DNA from: Oceanicaulis sp.
GTDB lineage: Bacteria; Pseudomonadota; Alphaproteobacteria; Caulobacterales; Maricaulaceae
NCBI GenBank assembly: GCA_040112665.1
Contig: CP157796.1
Span: 312,813-376,812, forward strand
Length of the DNA stretch: 64,000 nucleotides
Direction: 5' to 3'
Below, piece after piece: positions 47,408-57,196 of this stretch. The notes below the pieces were generated by a model that saw nothing but the letters and a program-made list of their open reading frames with translations, ran no database searches and was not told where the DNA came from. The position numbers and the translations under genes were made by a program. Within the stretch, counting starts at the first letter, position 1. Every line of letters starts with the position of its first letter.

Positions 47408-48384
47408 CCCTCCAGCAGGCTGCGCCCGATCGTCAGGAAGCGGTCGCGGCGGCGCTTCTTCAGCTCGGCCGCGTCGAGCCCGTCCATCGAAGACAGCGCC
47501 GCCTCGATCGCGTCGCCGACGCGGGCGATGGCCTTCGCCCGGTCCCTGTGCGCGCCGCCGAGCGGCTCCGGGATGATGGAGTCGATGATCTTCAGCTCGA
47601 TCAGGTCCTGAGCGGTGATCTTCATCGCCATCGCCGCGTCCTTCGCCCGCGCGCCGTCGCGCCACAGGATCGAGGCGCAGCCCTCGGGGCTGATCACCGA
47701 GTAGATCGAGTGTTCGAGCATCATCACGGTGTTCGCGCTCGCCAGCGCCACCGCGCCGCCCGAGCCGCCCTCGCCGGTGATGACGCTGACCAGCGGCGTG
47801 CCCAGAGTGAGGCAGCGCTCGGTCGACCGGGCGATCGCCTCGGCCTGGCCGCGCTCTTCCGCGCCCAGGCCCGGATACGCGCCGGCCGTGTCCACCAGGG
47901 TCACCACGGGCAGGTCGAAGCGCTCGGCAAGATCCATCAGGCGGATCGCCTTGCGATAGCCTTCAGGCCGGGCCATGCCGAAATTGTGCTTCAGGCGCGT
48001 CTGGGTGTCGTGGCCCTTTTCATGGCCGATCAGCACGACCGGCCGGCCTTTCAGGCGGCCCGTGCCGCCCACGATCGCGTGGTCCTCGCCGAAGCGGCGG
48101 TCGCCTGCGAGCTCCTCGAAATCGGTGACGAGGTGTTCGATGTAATCCTTCAGGTGCGGCCGCTCGGGATGGCGGGCGACCATCGTCTTCCGCCAGGCGT
48201 CGAGCTTGGAATACATCGTCTTGAGCTGGTCGGCGGACTTCTGCTTCAGGCGCGCGATCTCGTCCTTGGCGTCGGGCGCATCCTCGCCGCTGCGCGCAAG
48301 CACGGTCTCGAGCTCGGCGATCTTGGCGTCGAGCTCGGCGATGGGGCGTTCGAAATCGAGATAGGTGCGCGTCGGGTCCGACAT
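47404..48384 (-). CDS. accA: acetyl-CoA carboxylase carboxyltransferase subunit alpha
   Basis: From the second of two adjacent ATGs (48384, best spacing to AGGACGG) it is 326 residues. [19 protein letters not shown] is the usual N-terminus, and [23 protein letters not shown] and [43 protein letters not shown] form the carboxyltransferase active site. With AccD it transfers CO2 from biotin to acetyl-CoA to make malonyl-CoA. accD is not in the window. A perfect 13-bp hairpin lies 34 bp upstream of the start. Confidence 0.96.
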   Translation of the reverse strand: MSDPTRTYLDFERPIAELDAKIAELETVLARSGEDAPDAKDEIARLKQKSADQLKTMYSKLDAWRKTMVARHPERPHLKDYIEHLVTDFEELAGDRRFGEDHAIVGGTGRLKGRPVVLIGHEKGHDTQTRLKHNFGMARPEGYRKAIRLMDLAERFDLPVVTLVDTAGAYPGLGAEERGQAEAIARSTERCLTLGTPLVSVITGEGGSGGAVALASANTVMMLEHSIYSVISPEGCASILWRDGARAKDAAMAMKITAQDLIELKIIDSIIPEPLGGAHRDRAKAIARVGDAIEAALSSMDGLDAAELKKRRRDRFLTIGRSLLEG

Positions 48385-48417
48385 CATCCGTCCTGAAAAG
48401 CCCCGTAGTGAAACATC

Positions 48418-48449
48418 GGGTCCGGCGCGGCGAAAACCGCGCCGGACCC
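48418..48449 (-). other. perfect 13-bp stem-loop upstream of accA
   Basis: GGGTCCGGCGCGG (48418-48430) and CCGCGCCGGACCC (48437-48449) with a 6-base loop. It may be the terminator of the PfpI gene (no T-run follows) or part of the accA leader. Confidence 0.6.
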
Positions 48450-48514
48450 GGACGGCCCGCAAACTATAGGCCAGTTTTCATGGACGCAACGACCGGTGTC
48501 GGCGCCGGTCTGGT

Positions 48515-49084
48515 TCAGGCCGAGCGCGCCTGTGCGCGATGCTCGCCCTCGCAGGTCTCTTCGATCAGCTTGTCGCAGAACGCGTCGAGGTCCTTCGGCG
48601 AGCGGCTGGTCACAAGACCCTGATCGACCACGACCTCTTCGTCGACCACCTCGGCGCCGGCGTTTTTCATGTCCGTCCAGATCGCGGGAAAGCCCGTCAT
48701 CTTGCGGCCCTTCACCGCGTCCGCGTCGATCAGCACCTGCGGGCCGTGGCAGATCGAGGCGACGGGGCGCTTGTTCTCGAAGAAGCGGTTGACGAATTTC
48801 AGCGCCTGTTCGTTGCGGCGCAGCGCGTCGGGCGAGAACAGGCCGCCGGGGATCATCAGCGTGTCGTAATCGTCCGCGTTCGCCTCATCGAGCGTGCGGT
48901 CGACCTTGATCCTGTCGCCTTTTTCCCGGTGCCGGTTCGCCTCGATCTCGCCGGACTTGTCGGAAACGATGTGAACCTCGCCGCCGGCGTTCTCGATCGC
49001 CTTCTTCGGTTCGAACAGCTCGGACTCCTCGAACCCGTCGGAGGCGAGAATGGCGACGCGGCGGCCTTCGGCGCGATTGCCCAT
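48515..49084 (-). CDS. DJ-1/PfpI-family protein (type 1 glutamine amidotransferase-like)
   Basis: This 189-residue protein contains ILASDGFEESELFEPKKAIENAGG with the catalytic Glu and VASICHGPQVLIDADAVKGRKMTG with the nucleophile Cys elbow. Relatives are glyoxalase/deglycase-like stress proteins or putative proteases (YhbO/PfpI). A ribosome site AAGGAC lies upstream. It is monocistronic ahead of accA. Confidence 0.92.
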   Translation of the reverse strand: MGNRAEGRRVAILASDGFEESELFEPKKAIENAGGEVHIVSDKSGEIEANRHREKGDRIKVDRTLDEANADDYDTLMIPGGLFSPDALRRNEQALKFVNRFFENKRPVASICHGPQVLIDADAVKGRKMTGFPAIWTDMKNAGAEVVDEEVVVDQGLVTSRSPKDLDAFCDKLIEETCEGEHRAQARSA

Positions 49085-49241
49085 GGCGATGTCCTTCCTT
49101 GTGTCATCAGGGGACAGGGCGAACGCTGCGAACCGCGCGCTGTTCCGGCCTCGACGCGGGACGGCCGGAGCGCAAACGGAATATTAGCCTTGGCGCGCTA
49201 GAGTGGCGGTCAGGGTGGAGACGGGACCGGGAAGAGACGCC

Positions 49242-49424
49242 ATGACGAAAATGCGCCTTCTCATGCTCGCCGCGTCGGGGGTTTGCCTCGCCAGCGGCCT
49301 GACCGCGGGCGCGCTGATCGCGCTCTCGGGATCGATCGACCAGGCGGTGGCCTTCACATGGCCGGGCCTGGGCGCAGCCATCGCCTTCGGGCTGATCACG
49401 CCGGGCGAGACGGCGGGAGACTAA
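49242..49424 (+). CDS. small two-TM protein of unknown function
   Basis: The ATG at 49242, after GGGAAGAGA, gives 60 residues with two hydrophobic segments (about 6-24 and 32-50). A longer version from GTG at 49203 is possible. It overlaps convergently, by three bases, the gene at 49421-50965. No family is recognised. Confidence 0.5.
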   Translation: MTKMRLLMLAASGVCLASGLTAGALIALSGSIDQAVAFTWPGLGAAIAFGLITPGETAGD

Positions 49425-50965
49425 CCCCGGTCGGTCCAGACGATGCGGTAGAGATCGAAGCGCCGGTCGCGCAGATTGCGCACCGTGCCCGAGCGCCGCG
49501 CCTCGTTCAGGCTGTCCATGTGAAGATCGGCCACCGCGATGGTCTCGACGTTCTCGCTGGCCTCGGCGGCCACGCCGTCGCGGGCGAAGGGATAGTCGCA
49601 GGGCGTGATGACCGCGGACTGGGCGTAGTTCACGTCCATGTTCTCAACCCCAGGCAGATTGCCGACATTGCCTGCGGTGACGAGATAGATCTGGTTCTCG
49701 ATGGCCCGGGCGTGCGCGCAATACCGGACCCTGAGATGGCCGGGCCGGTCGTCGGTGGCGTAGGGCACGAAGATGATCTTCGCGCCTTCGTCGACCAGAC
49801 GCCGGGCGAGCTCGGGGAACTCTGAGTCATAACAGATCAGCACGCCGACCGGCCCGCAATCGGTCGGGATGGCGGCGACGGTGTCCCCGCCCTTGATGTT
49901 CCACCAGTATTTCTCGTTCGGCGTGGGGTGGATCTTTTCCTGGCCATGCACCGAGCCGTCGCGCAGGAAGACATAGGCGACGTTCTGGATGTCGCCATCG
50001 TCTGTCTTGGTGGGGTGCGACCCGCCCACGATGTTGATGTTGTAGCGCACCGCCAGCGTGCTCATGAATTCGACGAACCGCTTGGTGTGCTTGGACAGCG
50101 CGGCGATGGACTCCTCGGGGTTCAGCCGCCGCTTTTCCAGCGCCAGCAGCGCCACGGTGAACATCTCGGGGAAGACGCAGAAATCGGCGCGGTAGTCCGA
50201 GCAGACGTCGACGAAATACTCCACGTTCTTCTCGAACTCGGCCAGGCTCTCCACCGCGCGCATGTGAAACTGCACCGCGGCCACCCGCACCGTGGACGAC
50301 CAGGGCCGCGAGGGGCCGGCCGCGCCCTCCTCCCAGCTGGGATTGCGCCAGACCATGCGCGCGGCGTGACCTGCGCTCTCGATGTCGTCGGGATAGTATT
50401 TCCGAAGCACGCCTGCGGGCTCGAACCCCATGCGCATCTGGAAGTTCAGCACCGGGTCCTTGATCTCGCGCGCCTCGACCGCGGCCAGATAGGCCTCGGG
50501 CGTCTTGTAGGTGCGCCGCTTGCGCTTGAAGCCCGACAGCCGGCCGCCGAACACCACGCCCTTGAGATCGTATTCCTCACACAGCGAGGTGCGCGCATCG
50601 TAGAGCCGCTGGCCGATCCTGAGCCGCCTGCGGCCGGGATCGACCGCGACCTCCATGCCGTACAGCCAGTCGCCGTCCGGATCATGGCGCGCAGCGAAGC
50701 CGCCGCCTGTGATGCCCGCCCAGTCGTGCGGGGCGAAGGCGCTGGCCTCGTCGATGATGCAGCTTGCGCACCAGCCCACGACCTCGCCCTCGTATTCGAC
50801 CACGATCTGGCCTTCTGGGAAGGCGCTGATCTGCCCCCGGATCATCGCGGGCAGATCGGGCGTCATGTCCGGATAGGCGCGGTTCTGAAGGTCCAGAATG
50901 GCCTGGACGTCCCTCAGTTCGGCGTTGCGGACGAGAAGCTTGGCGGTGCGGCGTTGTTCGGTCAT
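49421..50965 (-). CDS. bifunctional GNAT acetyltransferase - nitrilase-superfamily carbon-nitrogen hydrolase
   Basis: This 514-residue fusion has an N-terminal GNAT domain (about 8-190; VVEYEGEVVGWCASCII, VDPGRRRLRIGQRLYDARTSLCEEY). A nitrilase-like hydrolase follows (about 230-510) with the E-K-C triad: CVFPEMFT (Glu), QEKIHPTPNEKYWW (Lys) and VLICYDSEFPELARRL (Cys). Such fusions are widespread but their substrate is unknown. The pathway neighbour 3 kb away is another nitrilase, aguB. Confidence 0.92.
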   Translation of the reverse strand: MTEQRRTAKLLVRNAELRDVQAILDLQNRAYPDMTPDLPAMIRGQISAFPEGQIVVEYEGEVVGWCASCIIDEASAFAPHDWAGITGGGFAARHDPDGDWLYGMEVAVDPGRRRLRIGQRLYDARTSLCEEYDLKGVVFGGRLSGFKRKRRTYKTPEAYLAAVEAREIKDPVLNFQMRMGFEPAGVLRKYYPDDIESAGHAARMVWRNPSWEEGAAGPSRPWSSTVRVAAVQFHMRAVESLAEFEKNVEYFVDVCSDYRADFCVFPEMFTVALLALEKRRLNPEESIAALSKHTKRFVEFMSTLAVRYNINIVGGSHPTKTDDGDIQNVAYVFLRDGSVHGQEKIHPTPNEKYWWNIKGGDTVAAIPTDCGPVGVLICYDSEFPELARRLVDEGAKIIFVPYATDDRPGHLRVRYCAHARAIENQIYLVTAGNVGNLPGVENMDVNYAQSAVITPCDYPFARDGVAAEASENVETIAVADLHMDSLNEARRSGTVRNLRDRRFDLYRIVWTDRG

Positions 50966-51149
50966 GGGCTCCCTAACGCGGCGAAGCGGTGCAGGGTTTA
51001 TCGCGCGCCGCAGGGGGCCGCGTCGAGGGCCGGGGGCGGTCGGCGCGCGGCGCCGCCCTCAATGAGTGCATGTATTTTCTTATACTTTACCGCACGTTAG
51101 GCCGTTATGCGTCACAGTCTTCGGCGACCAATCGATTTGGAGCGCCGTG

Positions 51150-51926
51150 ATGACCGCCTGCCCCCTGCCGGCCGATACGCTGGACACTGCGGCCTGCGCC
51201 TGCGCGCGCGGGATCGATATCGACCTCGCCTTCGCCTTTCAGCCGATCGTGGATGTCCGCGACAACTCGATCTTCGCCCAGGAAGCGCTGCTGCGCGGCG
51301 CGGACGGCAGGGGCGCGGGCGCGATCCTGTCGCAGATCGCACCTTCCGACATTCACGCCTTCGACCGCAAATGCCGGATCGGCGCGGTGAAGGCCGCCGC
51401 GCGCCTGCTCGGCGACCGGCCTGAGCTTCTATCGCTCAACACGATGCCCAACGCGGTCTACGACCCCGAGACCTGCCTGAGGACCACGATCGCGGCGGCC
51501 GAAGCGAACGGATTTCCCGTGGACCGCATCATGTTCGAGATGACCGAGCACGAGGCGATCGAGGACATCGACCACTTCACCAAGATCGTGGAGTCCTACA
51601 AGCAGATGGGCTTCACCACCGCGATCGACGATTTCGGCGCGGGAAGTTCGGGTCTGACCCTGTTCGCCTCGGTCCTGCCCGACATCATAAAGCTCGACGC
51701 CAAGCTGATCTCGGGCGTTCACAAAAGCCGGGTGCAGAGCACGATCGTGGGCAATATCGTCGAGCTGTGCTCGAAGTTCGGCATCGGCGTCATCGCCGAG
51801 GGCATCGAGGAACGCGCCGAGGCAGACACCCTGCGCGAGCTCGGCATCTATCTGTTCCAGGGCTATTACTTCGCCCGTCCGGCGCTGGACGCCGCACCGG
51901 CGAGAGGCGAGATCTGCTGGGGGTAG
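51150..51926 (+). CDS. EAL-domain cyclic-di-GMP phosphodiesterase
   Basis: The ATG at 51150 gives 258 residues, essentially a lone EAL domain (a start at 51066 would add 28 residues). The catalytic residues are present: FQPIVD, QEALLRG (EAL), LSLNTMPNAVY (Asn), FEMTEHE (Glu), IDDFGAGSSGL (DD), IKLDAKLI (Lys), IAEGIEE (Glu) and FQGYYFARP. It is likely active in hydrolysing c-di-GMP, which controls motility versus attachment. It has no sensor domain. Confidence 0.9.
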   Translation: MTACPLPADTLDTAACACARGIDIDLAFAFQPIVDVRDNSIFAQEALLRGADGRGAGAILSQIAPSDIHAFDRKCRIGAVKAAARLLGDRPELLSLNTMPNAVYDPETCLRTTIAAAEANGFPVDRIMFEMTEHEAIEDIDHFTKIVESYKQMGFTTAIDDFGAGSSGLTLFASVLPDIIKLDAKLISGVHKSRVQSTIVGNIVELCSKFGIGVIAEGIEERAEADTLRELGIYLFQGYYFARPALDAAPARGEICWG

Positions 51927-52007
51927 TCGCCAGCGCGGGAACCCTTGCTCGAATTTCCGGGTTCACGTCGCAATCCGCCTCACCGGGCGGCTCCGCCGTG
52001 GAGACGT

Positions 52008-52625
52008 ATGATGCCCCTGACCACCCGACGACTGCTTACCGCCGTTCTGGCCGCCGTCGGAACCTGGGCGGCGAACACCGGTTCGGCTTCGGCGCAGGAT
52101 CGCGGCGCGTCCGCTGCGGCGGGACAGCAGGCCTCGACGCTGGTCGTGCTTGAATTCGAGACCGTGACCGCCTCGGCGAAAGATCAGAGCGGCGGTCAGG
52201 ACCGCTCTGCGAATAGCGACAGCGCGCAAGCCCGGGAATCCGACCCTGTATCAGTCCCCGGGGTTCTCGCACGCGCCGAAACTCCGCAACTCGCCCGCCT
52301 GAAGCTGCGTGAGCGACCGGACGCGCCGACCGCCGTGGACGGCCTCTTGATATTCGAGGACGTTAGCGCGCTCACCGCCTGGCGCCAGACGCGCATGGAC
52401 TCGTTTTTCGAGCCTATGGGCGGCGCGGGCGCGATCGAGATGAAAATCCGCCTCGTCGACAAAGCGCTGCTCGAACAATACGGGCTCGGCGGGCCGGATA
52501 CCCCGATCGAGAACGTCTCGATCACTTATGAGAACACCGGCAACGAGGCTGACGGCGACGCCGATATCGACGCCGTCACCGTGATCTGCCCCGGCGATTT
52601 CGCCGAATGCGATCCCAGCAACTAG
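52008..52625 (+). CDS. secreted protein of unknown function
   Basis: The ATG at 52008 (or 52011) gives 205 residues with a signal peptide ending ANTGSASA before QDRG. The mature part starts with a Ser/Gln/Asp-rich disordered stretch (about 30-85). A compact domain follows, ending with CPGDFAECDPSN, one probable disulfide. Unrecognised. Confidence 0.65.
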   Translation: MMPLTTRRLLTAVLAAVGTWAANTGSASAQDRGASAAAGQQASTLVVLEFETVTASAKDQSGGQDRSANSDSAQARESDPVSVPGVLARAETPQLARLKLRERPDAPTAVDGLLIFEDVSALTAWRQTRMDSFFEPMGGAGAIEMKIRLVDKALLEQYGLGGPDTPIENVSITYENTGNEADGDADIDAVTVICPGDFAECDPSN

Positions 52626-52672
52626 GCGCGCGGCCCATGATCACGGGCGCGTGCTGAAGGCAGGCTCTCAGC

Positions 52673-53515
<843 letters not shown>

Positions 53516-53531
53516 GTCTTGAAGGCTTTCG

Positions 53532-54863
53532 TCAGTCGATCTGGTCGAGCCAGTCGCCGGGTCCGTCCCCGGTGCGCAGATCCATCACCGTCGGCCAGAG
53601 CCGCCACGGCGCGCGGCCGTCGGCGTTCCACAGCGCGACGAAGGCGAAGCCGGTCTCCGGCTCCATCACCACCTGGGCGCCGTATCCCGACAGATAGCCG
53701 GCGTGGGCGATCAGGGTGCGGTCACCCCAGTCATAGACCCGCCAGCCGAGGCCGTAATAGGTCTCGTCGACCCGGGCGCGCAAGGGGCCCAACCCGCGCG
53801 TCTCGCGCCGGGACTCGGTATAGGGGGTGAAGACCCGCTCACGCACCTCTTCGGGCAGGCCGTCGAGATAGGCGAGATTGGCCTGCGCCCAGGCGATGAG
53901 GTCGTTCAGCGTCAGCGTCACCGCCGCCGCGCTCGGCACCCGGTCGTAATAGGTGTCCGGATCCCCCGGACGGTCGGACTTGCGCGTCCAGCCACGGTGC
54001 GGGCGCGCCCAGCTGGGCCCGGAGACGAGATCGTCCTCGCCCACCCCGGCGGTGCTGAGCCCGTACGGGCCGAAAATGTACTGGCGCACCGCCTCTTCAT
54101 AGCTGAGCCCGGTCGCCTCTTCGATCAGAAGCTCGGCGGAGGAGAACGCCACGTTCTGATAGCTGTAGCACTCGCCCGGCTGGCAGATGAGATCGACGGT
54201 GGAGAGCCGGCGGCGCGCCTCCTCGGCGCTCACCCCGCCCTCGATGAGATTGTCGTAGGCGTTCGGCGGCAGGCCCGAACGCTGGCTCATCAGCTCGATC
54301 CAGGTGGGCTGGGTCTCGCCCTTGAGGTCGAGGATGGAGGTCGGGACCTTGGCGTCCAGATCGATCAGGCCCTCGCTTTCGAGGATCGCCAGCAGCACGC
54401 CGGTGAAGCTCTTGGTCAGCGAGGCGGCGCGGAAGCGCGTCTGCGCGGTGACCTCTTCACCCGATCCTGCGGCGGTCTCGCCTGAGGTGTAGATCAGCAC
54501 CGGCTCGCCGTTCTCGATCACCGCGGCGGCCAGGCCGACCGTCTTGTCGAAGCCCGCCGCCTGGTCGAGGCGCTCGCGCAGCGTGTCGAGATAGGCGGGC
54601 GGTTCGAGCTGGACGAGCGGCGCGGTTCGGCTCGCGGCGGCTGCGGCGGCCGCGGCCGTGTTCGAAAACGGACCATAGGCGCCCGCGCCGGAATCGCCCT
54701 GGGCGTAAGGCCCTGTGCGGGCGATCTCGATGACCGACCCCATGCGCGACAGCGACTGGCCTTCAGGGGGGTAGAACTGCGCGTTCGCCGCAGCGCCGAG
54801 CCCGAGCGCGGCGAGCGCCCCGGCGGCCGTCCTCATCATCATGCTCCGCAAACCCATGCGCAC
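53532..54863 (-). CDS. secreted serine hydrolase, beta-lactamase/DD-peptidase (class C-like) family
   Basis: This 443-residue protein has a signal peptide (core about 10-28, GAAANA before QFYPP). The active-site motifs are SLTK (SxxK, in RAASLTKSFTGVLLA), YSYQN (YxN) and HAGYLSGYG (HxG in place of KTG). Its substrates are unknown; relatives are esterases, peptidases or beta-lactamases. It lies between aguA and aguB with gaps of 28 and 16 bp, so it is co-transcribed with the agmatine genes although it is exported. Start may be Met1, Met3 or one of Met8-10. Confidence 0.88.
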   Translation of the reverse strand: MRMGLRSMMMRTAAGALAALGLGAAANAQFYPPEGQSLSRMGSVIEIARTGPYAQGDSGAGAYGPFSNTAAAAAAAASRTAPLVQLEPPAYLDTLRERLDQAAGFDKTVGLAAAVIENGEPVLIYTSGETAAGSGEEVTAQTRFRAASLTKSFTGVLLAILESEGLIDLDAKVPTSILDLKGETQPTWIELMSQRSGLPPNAYDNLIEGGVSAEEARRRLSTVDLICQPGECYSYQNVAFSSAELLIEEATGLSYEEAVRQYIFGPYGLSTAGVGEDDLVSGPSWARPHRGWTRKSDRPGDPDTYYDRVPSAAAVTLTLNDLIAWAQANLAYLDGLPEEVRERVFTPYTESRRETRGLGPLRARVDETYYGLGWRVYDWGDRTLIAHAGYLSGYGAQVVMEPETGFAFVALWNADGRAPWRLWPTVMDLRTGDGPGDWLDQID

Positions 54864-54891
54864 GTCTCCAGGATCGTCGCGCCGGGCGTGA

Positions 54892-55920
54892 TCACCCGGC
54901 GGGCTGATTGCAGGTCACGCAGTGGAACGCGCCGCCTCCCGTCAATATGGCGTTCGCCCCCGAGACGACCACTTTGCGTCCCGGAAAGGCGCGCTGCAAG
55001 CGGCGGGCCGCGAGCTGCGCGCGCTCGTTATAGGCCGGCATCACCACGTGGCGCGGCCCGACCACCCAGTTCATGTGGGAGGCCGCGGCCGGGCCGCCAG
55101 CCTCGGACTGCACAAGACCCGGGGAAGGAACGCGCAAGACGCTCAATCGGCGCCCGGCGGCGTCAGTGGCGCGAGCGAGGTCCTTCGCGATCGCCTCATA
55201 GATTTTCGCGTTCGGATCGTCAGGCCCGGCGGCTTCGGGGCACACGACGAGGCCCGGCGCTGCGAAGCGGACGATATTGTCGACATGGCCGTCGGTGTGA
55301 TCGCCGATCATGCCTTCATCGAGCCAGATCACCTTGCTGACGCCCAGAAGCGCCTCGAGCCGGACCTCGACGTCCTTTTCGGTGAAGCGCGGATTGCGGT
55401 TGGGGTTCAGAAGGCACTGGCGGGTGGTGATCACCGTGCCTTCGCCGTCGAACTCCAGCGCTCCGCCCTCGCAGATGAAATCGGCCTTCACGAGCCGCGC
55501 GCCGGCCTCTTTCGCGATGCGCTCGCCGACGGTGAGATCGCCGGGCAGGTCGTACTTGCCGCCCCAGCCGTTGAACTGGAACCGGACCGCGTCGAGCCCC
55601 TGCGCGGTCCTGGCGAAAACCGGGCCCGTGTCGCGCGCCCAGACGTCGCCGTAAGGCTCGCGCACGACCTTCACCAGCCGGCCCATGCGGCGGCGCGCGT
55701 CGGCCTCGGCCTCGGCGGTGGCGGCGTAGACCACGATCTCGAGCCGCTTTCCGTCAGCGCCCGGCGCTGCGGCGAGGGCGAGAAAGCGCGCGAACTCCTC
55801 ACGCGCCGGCTCGAGGTCTTCCTCCCAAAGCTCGGTGGCGGCCGGCCAGCAGGTGTGGATCGCCTCCTGCGCGGCGGTTTCATGAGGGACGAGGCGGGCG
55901 GTGTCGAAAGGTCGGGTCAT
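54892..55920 (-). CDS. aguA: agmatine deiminase
   Basis: The ATG at 55920 gives 342 residues, the usual length. The active-site stretches are ETAAQEAIHTCWP, VWARDTGPVFA, FICEGGALEFDGEGTVITT, EGMIGDHTDGHVDN (Asp, His) and the nucleophile Cys in GGGAFHCVTCNQP. It hydrolyses agmatine to N-carbamoylputrescine. It is the first gene of the aguA - serine hydrolase - aguB operon; no arginine decarboxylase gene is in the window. Confidence 0.95.
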   Translation of the reverse strand: MTRPFDTARLVPHETAAQEAIHTCWPAATELWEEDLEPAREEFARFLALAAAPGADGKRLEIVVYAATAEAEADARRRMGRLVKVVREPYGDVWARDTGPVFARTAQGLDAVRFQFNGWGGKYDLPGDLTVGERIAKEAGARLVKADFICEGGALEFDGEGTVITTRQCLLNPNRNPRFTEKDVEVRLEALLGVSKVIWLDEGMIGDHTDGHVDNIVRFAAPGLVVCPEAAGPDDPNAKIYEAIAKDLARATDAAGRRLSVLRVPSPGLVQSEAGGPAAASHMNWVVGPRHVVMPAYNERAQLAARRLQRAFPGRKVVVSGANAILTGGGAFHCVTCNQPAG

Positions 55921-55983
55921 GGCCGGGCTGATAGCATGAGGCGGAGGCGTGGAGTAGCGGGGGATGCGGGCTCTGCCCGCGCG

Positions 55984-56133
55984 TCTTCCCTCCCCCTTCG
56001 CGGGGAGGGTGGGCCGAAGCGAAGCTTCGGGTCGGGTGGGGGGAGCGGCGCTGAGGTCTGCAAAGACTGCGTCTGCGGCCCACCCCACCCGTCCGGCTTC
56101 GCAGGACACCCTCCCCGTCAAGGGGAGGGAAGG
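55984..56133. repeat. GC-rich palindromic interspersed repeat (type B)
   Basis: The ends are CTTCCCTCCCCCTTCGCGGG and CCCCGTCAAGGGGAGGGAAG; the inner arms are GGGTCGGGTGGGG and CCCACCCCACCCG. It lies just upstream of aguA and beyond the bolA stop, between two same-strand genes. Confidence 0.88.
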
Positions 56134-56154
56134 AAACGCTGCGCTGACGCTGGC

Positions 56155-56424
56155 CTACTCCCCCGGCGCCTTGGCCTTGACCACCAGCGCATGCACCGGC
56201 CCGGCCAGCTCTTCCTTGAGCGCGGCGTTGACCAGACGGTGGCGTTCGAGCCGGGACTTGCCGGCGAAATGGACCGACTGGATCGCCACGGTGAAATGGC
56301 TTTCGCCTTCGGCCCGCGCCCCGGCGTGGCCGGCGTGCGCGGCGCTGTCATCGGTGACGGTGAGCTCGACGGGTTCGAACGCGGCCATGAGTTTGGCTTC
56401 GATCTGCTGCTTAACGCCCGGCAA
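56155..56424 (-). CDS. bolA: BolA-family protein
   Basis: This 89-residue protein has IEAKLMAAFEPVELTVTDDSAAHAGH and ESHFTVAIQSVHFAGKSRLERHRLVNAALKEELAGPVHALVVKAKAP, the full BolA fold with the conserved His and RHR(L)V motif. BolA proteins pair with monothiol glutaredoxins in iron-sulfur handling. It is divergent from the J-domain gene, a common alphaproteobacterial neighbourhood. Confidence 0.95.
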   Translation of the reverse strand: MPGVKQQIEAKLMAAFEPVELTVTDDSAAHAGHAGARAEGESHFTVAIQSVHFAGKSRLERHRLVNAALKEELAGPVHALVVKAKAPGE

Positions 56425-56478
56425 TTGTCATGCTCCCTTCGTTGCCGCTTAAGGCGGCGCGCCCCATACTTCAGCGTC

Positions 56479-57111
56479 ATGGACGGCGCTTTCAAATACC
56501 GCCCGCGGTTTGTCGACATCCGCGTGAAGAAGCCCAAGCACGAGGCGTCTGTGGACGAGCGCGTGTGCGAGCATCCCCAGTGCCGGTCCAAGGCCACCGC
56601 CCGCGCGCCCAAAAGCGCGGCGAAACGCGACGAGTTCTACTGGTTCTGCCAGAGCCACGCGGCCGAGTACAACAAACAGTGGAATTTCTTCGAGGGCATG
56701 AGCGAGGAGGCCGCCCGCGCCCATGTCGAGGCCGATTTCTACGGCCACCGCCCGACCTGGAGCTTTGCAGCCGGCTCCACCACCCGCAAGCGGGCCGAGC
56801 GCGCCAGCAAGGACTTCCAGGACGGCTTCTTCGACCCGTTCTCCCTGTTCGGCGACCGCCCGCCCCCCGGTCAGGAGCGCCGCCAGCGCGAAGCCGAAGA
56901 TCCCCACGCCGGCATGGGACGGCTGCAGAAGCGGGCGCTCGAGACCCTCAGCCTCGATCCCGGCGCGAGCAAGGCGGAAGTCCGCAAACGCTATGCGGAG
57001 CTGGTGCGCGCCTACCATCCCGATTCCAACGGCGGCGACCGCTCCATGGAGGAGCAGCTCAACAAGGTCGTGCAGAGCTACCAGATCCTGAAAAGCGCCG
57101 GGATGGCGTAG
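56479..57111 (+). CDS. J-domain protein (DnaJ family) with C-terminal J domain
   Basis: The ATG at 56479 gives 210 residues. The N-terminal part carries a CEHPQCRSKAT...WFCQSHAAEYN Cys/His cluster that could bind zinc. The C-terminal J domain (about 148-208) has the HPD motif in LVRAYHPDSNGG. J proteins stimulate DnaK; the N-terminal part presumably selects the client. The gene precedes cobS as in other alphaproteobacteria. Confidence 0.92.
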   Translation: MDGAFKYRPRFVDIRVKKPKHEASVDERVCEHPQCRSKATARAPKSAAKRDEFYWFCQSHAAEYNKQWNFFEGMSEEAARAHVEADFYGHRPTWSFAAGSTTRKRAERASKDFQDGFFDPFSLFGDRPPPGQERRQREAEDPHAGMGRLQKRALETLSLDPGASKAEVRKRYAELVRAYHPDSNGGDRSMEEQLNKVVQSYQILKSAGMA

Positions 57112-57196
57112 CTTTCGAACAATTCACGGACCTGCAAGGTCGAGGATAGCCAGCCGGAGCGAGCGTGCGGCGCGTTCAATCCGACAGGGGCTCTCC

